This document shows, piece by piece, positions 59,336-64,000 of a stretch of DNA of 64,000 nucleotides; within the stretch, counting starts at the first letter, position 1, and every line of letters starts with the position of its first letter. The DNA comes from Amoebidium appalachense. Its lineage: Eukaryota > Ichthyosporea. Where the stretch lies: the NCBI GenBank assembly GCA_963693365.1, contig CAVNZM010000013.1, positions 2,356,001 through 2,420,000 of the forward strand, read 5' to 3'. The notes beneath the pieces were generated by a model, which was not told the DNA's origin, searched no databases, and was given only the letters and a program-made list of their open reading frames with translations. The position numbers and the translations under genes are program-made.

Positions 59336-59875
59336 ACCCACCCACCCACCCAAAGACACAAGCACACCGGCAACACCGAGGCCCACACAGAGTGCACTCA
59401 GACGGTTGCTTCGACAAACACCCAGTCTTAGAATATAGTATTTGTTCTGCCGCTTTATACCCCCCCCCCCCCCCCCCCCCCCCTCTCCCCTCATACACAC
59501 ACACACAGTGTCACACACACACGTGCACACACACACACACAGTGTCACACACACACACACACAGTGTCACACACACACACACAGTGTCACACACACACGT
59601 GCACACACACACACACAGTGTCACACACACACACACACAGTGTCACACACACACACACACAGTGTCACACACACACGTGCACACACACACACACACAGTG
59701 TCACACACATACACACACAGTGTCACACACACACACACACAGTGTCACACACACACACACACACTGTCACACACACACGTGCACACACACACACACAGTG
59801 TCACACACACACGTGCACACACACACACGCAGTGTCACACACACGTCCACACACACACACACACAGTCACAGTTA
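59257..59875. repeat. C tracts and a (CA)n minisatellite with CAGTGTCAC spacers
   Basis: C tracts at 59260-59335 and 59460-59482 precede an array in which (CA)5-8 blocks alternate with AGTGTCAC about 14 times, with CACGTGCAC in every third or fourth block. Units are 20-32 bp and show higher-order periodicity. Confidence 0.92.
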
Positions 59876-60394
59876 CATGTACACACAGACGCCACCGGCA
59901 CACGTGCACACATATCAAGCCGTGGCGCGCGAACACACACTTCACAAAAAAGCACAGCGATCGATCAAGGTTTAGATTGGTGACAAATTAATTTATAACA
60001 ATTAGCATTCCTTACAACACGTTTCCAACTGCCACGTGCACGCTGTGACATAATTATCGTAAACAGATGACTTTGAACTTCAAGGGTAATGTGGCGGTTA
60101 TTTTAAAACTTTCAATTAACATGATAGGTGTACCATCTACATGTCGGATGTCGATACTCAAAATGGCAAAGGCCGAGCGTACCATGTTTAGGCAAAAGCA
60201 GTTTCACTTTAAAGTCAGGCACCAGATTCTCACACATACTGTACAGGCAACCAAAGTGCAACAAGTCTAACAATGTAAGCAACACCTGAGGATATTGACA
60301 TATTCTCAGATATCATTGTAACTTCGGTATATTTTTACTGAACAAATTTGAAGCGTGCACAGCTATTCTCAGAATGATTGGCAATGGACGATTA

Positions 60395-60617
60395 CAGTGC
60401 GGACTGGATATCGGCACCGGGTCGGACGGGCACTTTTCGGGGTGAACATATCCATATGTGCCAATATCCAGACCTCTAGGGGGGCCAATTTAATTATAGA
60501 GCTAGGGGGATTACTTAGTCTCAACCCGGCCCGAATAGATCGGGCCGGGTCGGCTGCCAACGGTGCCCATATCCAGATGTGCCCTTTTCCAGTGGTGCCC
60601 ATATCCAGTCCACACTG
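60395..60617. mobile_element. Tc1/mariner-type MITE, 223 bp
   Basis: The left end CAGTGCGGACTGGATATCGG and the right end CCCATATCCAGTCCACACTG are inverted repeats of about 24 bp with two mismatches. TA flanks both ends (60393-60394 and 60618-60619). CAGTG termini at TA sites are the hallmark of Tc1/mariner elements. Internal copies of TGCCCATATCCAG add further symmetry. There is no transposase. Confidence 0.8.
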
Positions 60618-61172
60618 TAAATGCAGGGGGGCGATTTTTGTTCTGCCTCGACGGTCCACCGCCCCCTAGAAGCCATCACCCCAGAGCACGTCAAGCTGCA
60701 CCACCAACTTGTTATCATCCGGCCGCAAGACATGACGTCATGAACAGCACCGGCCCTCTGACGTCGACGGCGTGCCGCTTGGGCATGCCGGTCCAACGTT
60801 CAAGTGGGAGACCAATCCGAGTCACCGACCACGGTTCGGGTCAGCGTCCTGGGCATGGGGTTTTTCCTTTCAAGTCTTTATGTTTGTGTATGTGTCCCGG
60901 GTCGCTCCCGGCTGGTGTTGTTAAAGTGAGCTGTGCCCACTTCCCCACCAGCGTTGCTGCGGCTAGAACCGTGGGATACTGTAAGGCGTAACTAAAAATC
61001 TATAACTTATACTTGCTTTCATTGCTTTATTGGCTCGACTCACACTACACAATACCGGATCGAATCGTCCCAAAATACACAAACCCGACTCGGCCCACTG
61101 GACCGAATCCACTAGAAGCTACTGCTACCGAGGGAGCACACACCCCCAGACACACACCGTAGCACACATAAC

Positions 61173-61432
<260 letters not shown>

Positions 61433-61798
61433 TCGAAATAAGCTTGAAAGCTGCGACGGGGAAAGAAAATATGTGCGGGCGGGAGGGTGGGCGATGAGAG
61501 AGGAGGAGACGGGGAATATGCTAATAGACGACCAATCTAAGGTGGCTTATACCCATAAGCCTCCTCTACCAGGCCGCTGATTGGCCACATAACCATTGTT
61601 GCCCAATCAGACGGCCGAAGAATAAGTTAATAAATGGAATTATCCAATCAATTCAGACATTTATAACTTATACTTGCTACCTACGTAGTCCACTATATAC
61701 GAATTTTTGCTCTCCAACGACAACTAAAACCCACTAGATTAGTGTCGATCAAAATTCACCAGACTTTACATAATATACAGTACATTTTCGAGCACAGT

Positions 61799-63119
61799 TT
61801 ACGACAGTCGCACAGGGTCCAACTCGCGCAGGTCGCTGAAGTACTCGTGGTCATCGGGGGTAGGGCAGTGGCCCAACCCGTAATTGTCCTCAGGGGTTTG
61901 GCCGGTGAGGTCCCACACCCCCCGGTGCTTGATGACTGCAAGGGGGATGCCGATTGCACGAGCAGCGCCGACCATGCCGTGACGGAGGCAGTGCCAGGTG
62001 ATGCCGGTAGCCAGGGCGGGGAGCATGCCGAGGGCCTGCACCGCGCTGCGCAGCCAGCTGACGGCCTTGGTAGCGTTGGGGCACGGCAGGAGGGGGCTGG
62101 TGGGCTGCCGGACGTGCGCGCAGGCGCGCAGTAACAGCTGTGCGCACATGGGGGGAACCATGCGGCGTTTGCACTGAGGAGCTGCTCCACCAGCTGCTGG
62201 CCAGTGGGGCGCAGGTTGACAGGCAGTGACTTGAAATTACCGCCGCACGCCACTCGCTAAACACCCCCACGGCGGCAGGGGGGTCTGGTGGCCGGGAAGC
62301 TTGCTGGGGCGGCTGCACGGGGGGCGGGGGGCCTTGGAGGCTCAGGCTGGGGTCCCAAGGGGAGGGGGGCTGGGCCCCTTTCCCAGGGAGGGTCGCCGAT
62401 GGGAACGCCCGTGGGAGCTGGTGGTGGTTGAGGCGCGGGGGGAAGCACGCCGCCACCACTTGCATGGGGAGCCGGCTCGGCGGGAGCTGGCACCGGGGCG
62501 GGGCCGGTAGACGCCGGCCCCGGGTACAAGTTGAATACCCAACTAGCACACATTGGGGTGGACACCCACCCTTGACGCCCCCTTGTAAGGCCCACTGCCT
62601 ACGCAACAGGGGCCGGAAACCGCAAACTTAGGTGCGGCCGGTGCCAGACCCACTGCTGGCGCCTGTGTTGGACTTCACCACGGTCTTGTTGTCATTTTGG
62701 TTGCCTGCACGGGCGGTGCGCGTAGCGAGGTTGACCTCTGCCCCTTTCTTCCTTGCGTCGCCCATTGCGCGGCCCCAGCGTTCAGAAAGAACAGGGTAAT
62801 ACTCGCGCTCCATGTGGGCGCGGGCCAGCTCGGCAAAGGCAGCACCCTCTGTGGCGCGGATATACTGGTAGTGCACATGATCGGAGAGGAACACAGCGAC
62901 ATTGGCCATTGCACCCCTAAGCTCTGCAATGCCTCGTTGGTAGAACTGCTCCGCGGGTTCAGGCACTGGGGCGCCGTTTTCGCCGGGGAACTGGCAGTCG
63001 TTGTGCATTGCATCGATGAGGCTGCAGAGTGTCCCGATGATGGTAACCCCGTTCTCCTCGAGCACGTGCTTGTGGCCTCGGAAGGGATCCAGGGCAGTAG
63101 TGCAAGAAAAGTGCTGACT
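61799..63119 (-). CDS. Tyrosine-recombinase (integrase-like) gene, incomplete and probably frameshifted
   Basis: The C-terminal part (62161-61799) reads VSWLRSAVQALGML, then GITWHCLRHGMVGAARAIGI and PLAVIKHRGVW, ending EDNYGLGHC. This gives H-x-x-R (HCLR), a following H..W box (HRGVW) and a candidate Tyr, the catalytic core order of tyrosine recombinases found in DIRS and Crypton elements. Upstream, SLPVNLRPTGQQLVEQLLSA joins it if one base is added to the G run at 62150-62155. A Pro-rich segment lies at 62257-62595. A helical block at 62636-63119 (HFSCTTALDPFRGHKHVLEE, EQFYQRGIAELRGAMANVAV, REYYPVLSERWGRAM) probably belongs to the same gene. The first catalytic Arg region was not found. High GC and Pro/Ala richness resemble the multidomain gene at 5-13 kb. 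Confidence 0.6.
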
Positions 63120-63873
63120 TACGGCGAAAGTCCCTACTATTCTCGCCTGACTAGCAGAGTGTACACACTACAACTAACACGTACCTGGGCACACATGCAT
63201 ATGAATGAGAGTATACGTGCCGTGATCAGGCCACTAAACTAACAGACATAAACATGTGCAGAGTGGTGCTGGGCAATGCACGATGCTACAGCACTAACAG
63301 AGAGGGTAGTGTGGAGAGGTACTAGTAGAAACACAGTTGCATGTTTTGTCAATCTACGTCTAATTTATTATGCTTGATTCTCATCTATTTATCTGCCGCA
63401 GGCAGATTCCATGAATACAGATCTATCCAAAGGTATTTGCGCATCTGATGGGCAAATCCTATGAATACTATAAATCTGACCAATCATTTAACGACACGTA
63501 CATGAACGGAAATCAAACTGCATTCCCCTCATACGGTCCAACCGCAGACAAAACACCCGACTACACAGAAAACATGAAAAGCATGCACAATAATCGTCGG
63601 ATGCGTGCTTTCCTCTCGATATCGCCAATAGCTAAACAGACTATGAATACCAGTCACGTGCATAATGAATAACAGAGGGCAAACAAGAGCATGCCGGACT
63701 GCGGGTCGGACATGCTTATGAAATAAAGGGAGATAAAGCACAAATAAACGATCGTACCTAACTATGTATGCTATGTGCTCGTGCAACCTGTGTAAACCAA
63801 AGATGCCATTGTGCAACTAATGAAGAATCATGCTGTGCACGTGCGTGCGAAATGCATATGCCAACTCGTGCAC
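63120..63873. other. Probable intron of the right-edge minus-strand gene
   Basis: AT-richer sequence without C or CA tracts. A short direct repeat (GGCAGATTCCATGAATAC near 63402, GGCAAATCCTATGAATAC near 63450) is visible. No coding region was recognised. Confidence 0.4.
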
Positions 63874-64000
63874 TATTGTTGTATATTCTGGCAAGTAGGT
63901 CGGCTGGGATGCGTCGGGGACCGTTGGGCATAGGGTACTCCGTCACCCATGGTAAGGTGGGTGCCAGAGTTGGGAGCCGCTCGGCAAAGGCATGTCTAGG
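63874..64000 (-). CDS. Exon at the right edge, probably upstream part of the recombinase gene
   Basis: The frame PRHAFAERLPTLAPTLPWVT / EYPMPNGPRRIPADLLARIY is open from the window edge to a candidate donor (AATA/GTGCAC at 63873). Its composition (Pro, Ala, Arg) matches the exons downstream on the same strand. The phase does not match cleanly with the exon ending at 63119, so the link is tentative. The 5' end lies outside the window. Confidence 0.4.

Overview
The window is nuclear DNA of an intron-rich eukaryote. Protein-coding exons are short and GC-richer than their surroundings, and they are bounded by GT-AG sites with two GC-AG exceptions. Introns run to 1-2 kb and consist largely of homopolymeric C (or G) tracts, (CA)n/(GT)n, (CT)n and small tandem arrays. 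A CDV3-type protein, a mitochondrial enoyl-CoA isomerase, a BTB protein and a THAP domain together suggest a holozoan, either an animal or a unicellular relative. The species cannot be named from sequence alone.

Layout. 0.5-1.5 kb (-): broken BTB/T1 (KCTD-like) gene with a SPRY-like tail. 5.0-12.9 kb (-): six-exon gene of about 1,530 residues joining a DUF6729-like Cys/His domain, a DEDDy 3'-5' exonuclease and a GTNxxEG-type domain; it looks transposon-derived. 12.9-14.7 kb: CCAAT-rich divergent promoter region. 14.7-20.2 kb (+): ECI1, seven exons, 287 codons. 21.2-21.6 kb: hAT-type MITE with an exact 8-bp target duplication. 23.9-33.8 kb (+): F-box/leucine-rich-repeat gene, eleven exons, 441 codons. 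36.0-36.6 kb (+): THAP-domain gene remnant. 37.8-45.7 kb (+): CDV3 homologue with non-coding first and last exons. 47.7-48.2 kb (-): small multi-pass membrane protein. 48.4-48.7 kb (-): helical Ala/Glu-rich protein with one frameshift. 49.5-50.3 kb (+): intronless Dph6-like PP-loop ATPase. 51.9-58.6 kb (+): membrane-anchored beta-helix protein, nine exons, 492 codons. 60.4-60.6 kb: mariner-type MITE. 61.8-64.0 kb (-): tyrosine-recombinase gene running off the right edge.

The genes do not form a pathway. ECI1 acts in mitochondrial fatty-acid oxidation, the F-box protein probably in SCF ubiquitination, and the Dph6-like protein on nucleotides. What unifies the window is its intron architecture. 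Several introns in + genes carry (GT)n/G tracts at the 5' end and (C)n/(CA)n tracts at the 3' end. A diverged repeat of about 100-150 bp, embedded in C tracts, recurs inside introns of at least four genes. An exon start in CDV3 is duplicated four times with its acceptor. Several coding regions are broken by one-base indels, two of them in G/C homopolymers, so assembly error and true decay cannot be separated here.

In five genes the exon lengths sum to whole codons after phase-matched splicing (ECI1, the F-box gene, CDV3 and the beta-helix gene, plus the six-exon gene after allowing one extra C).
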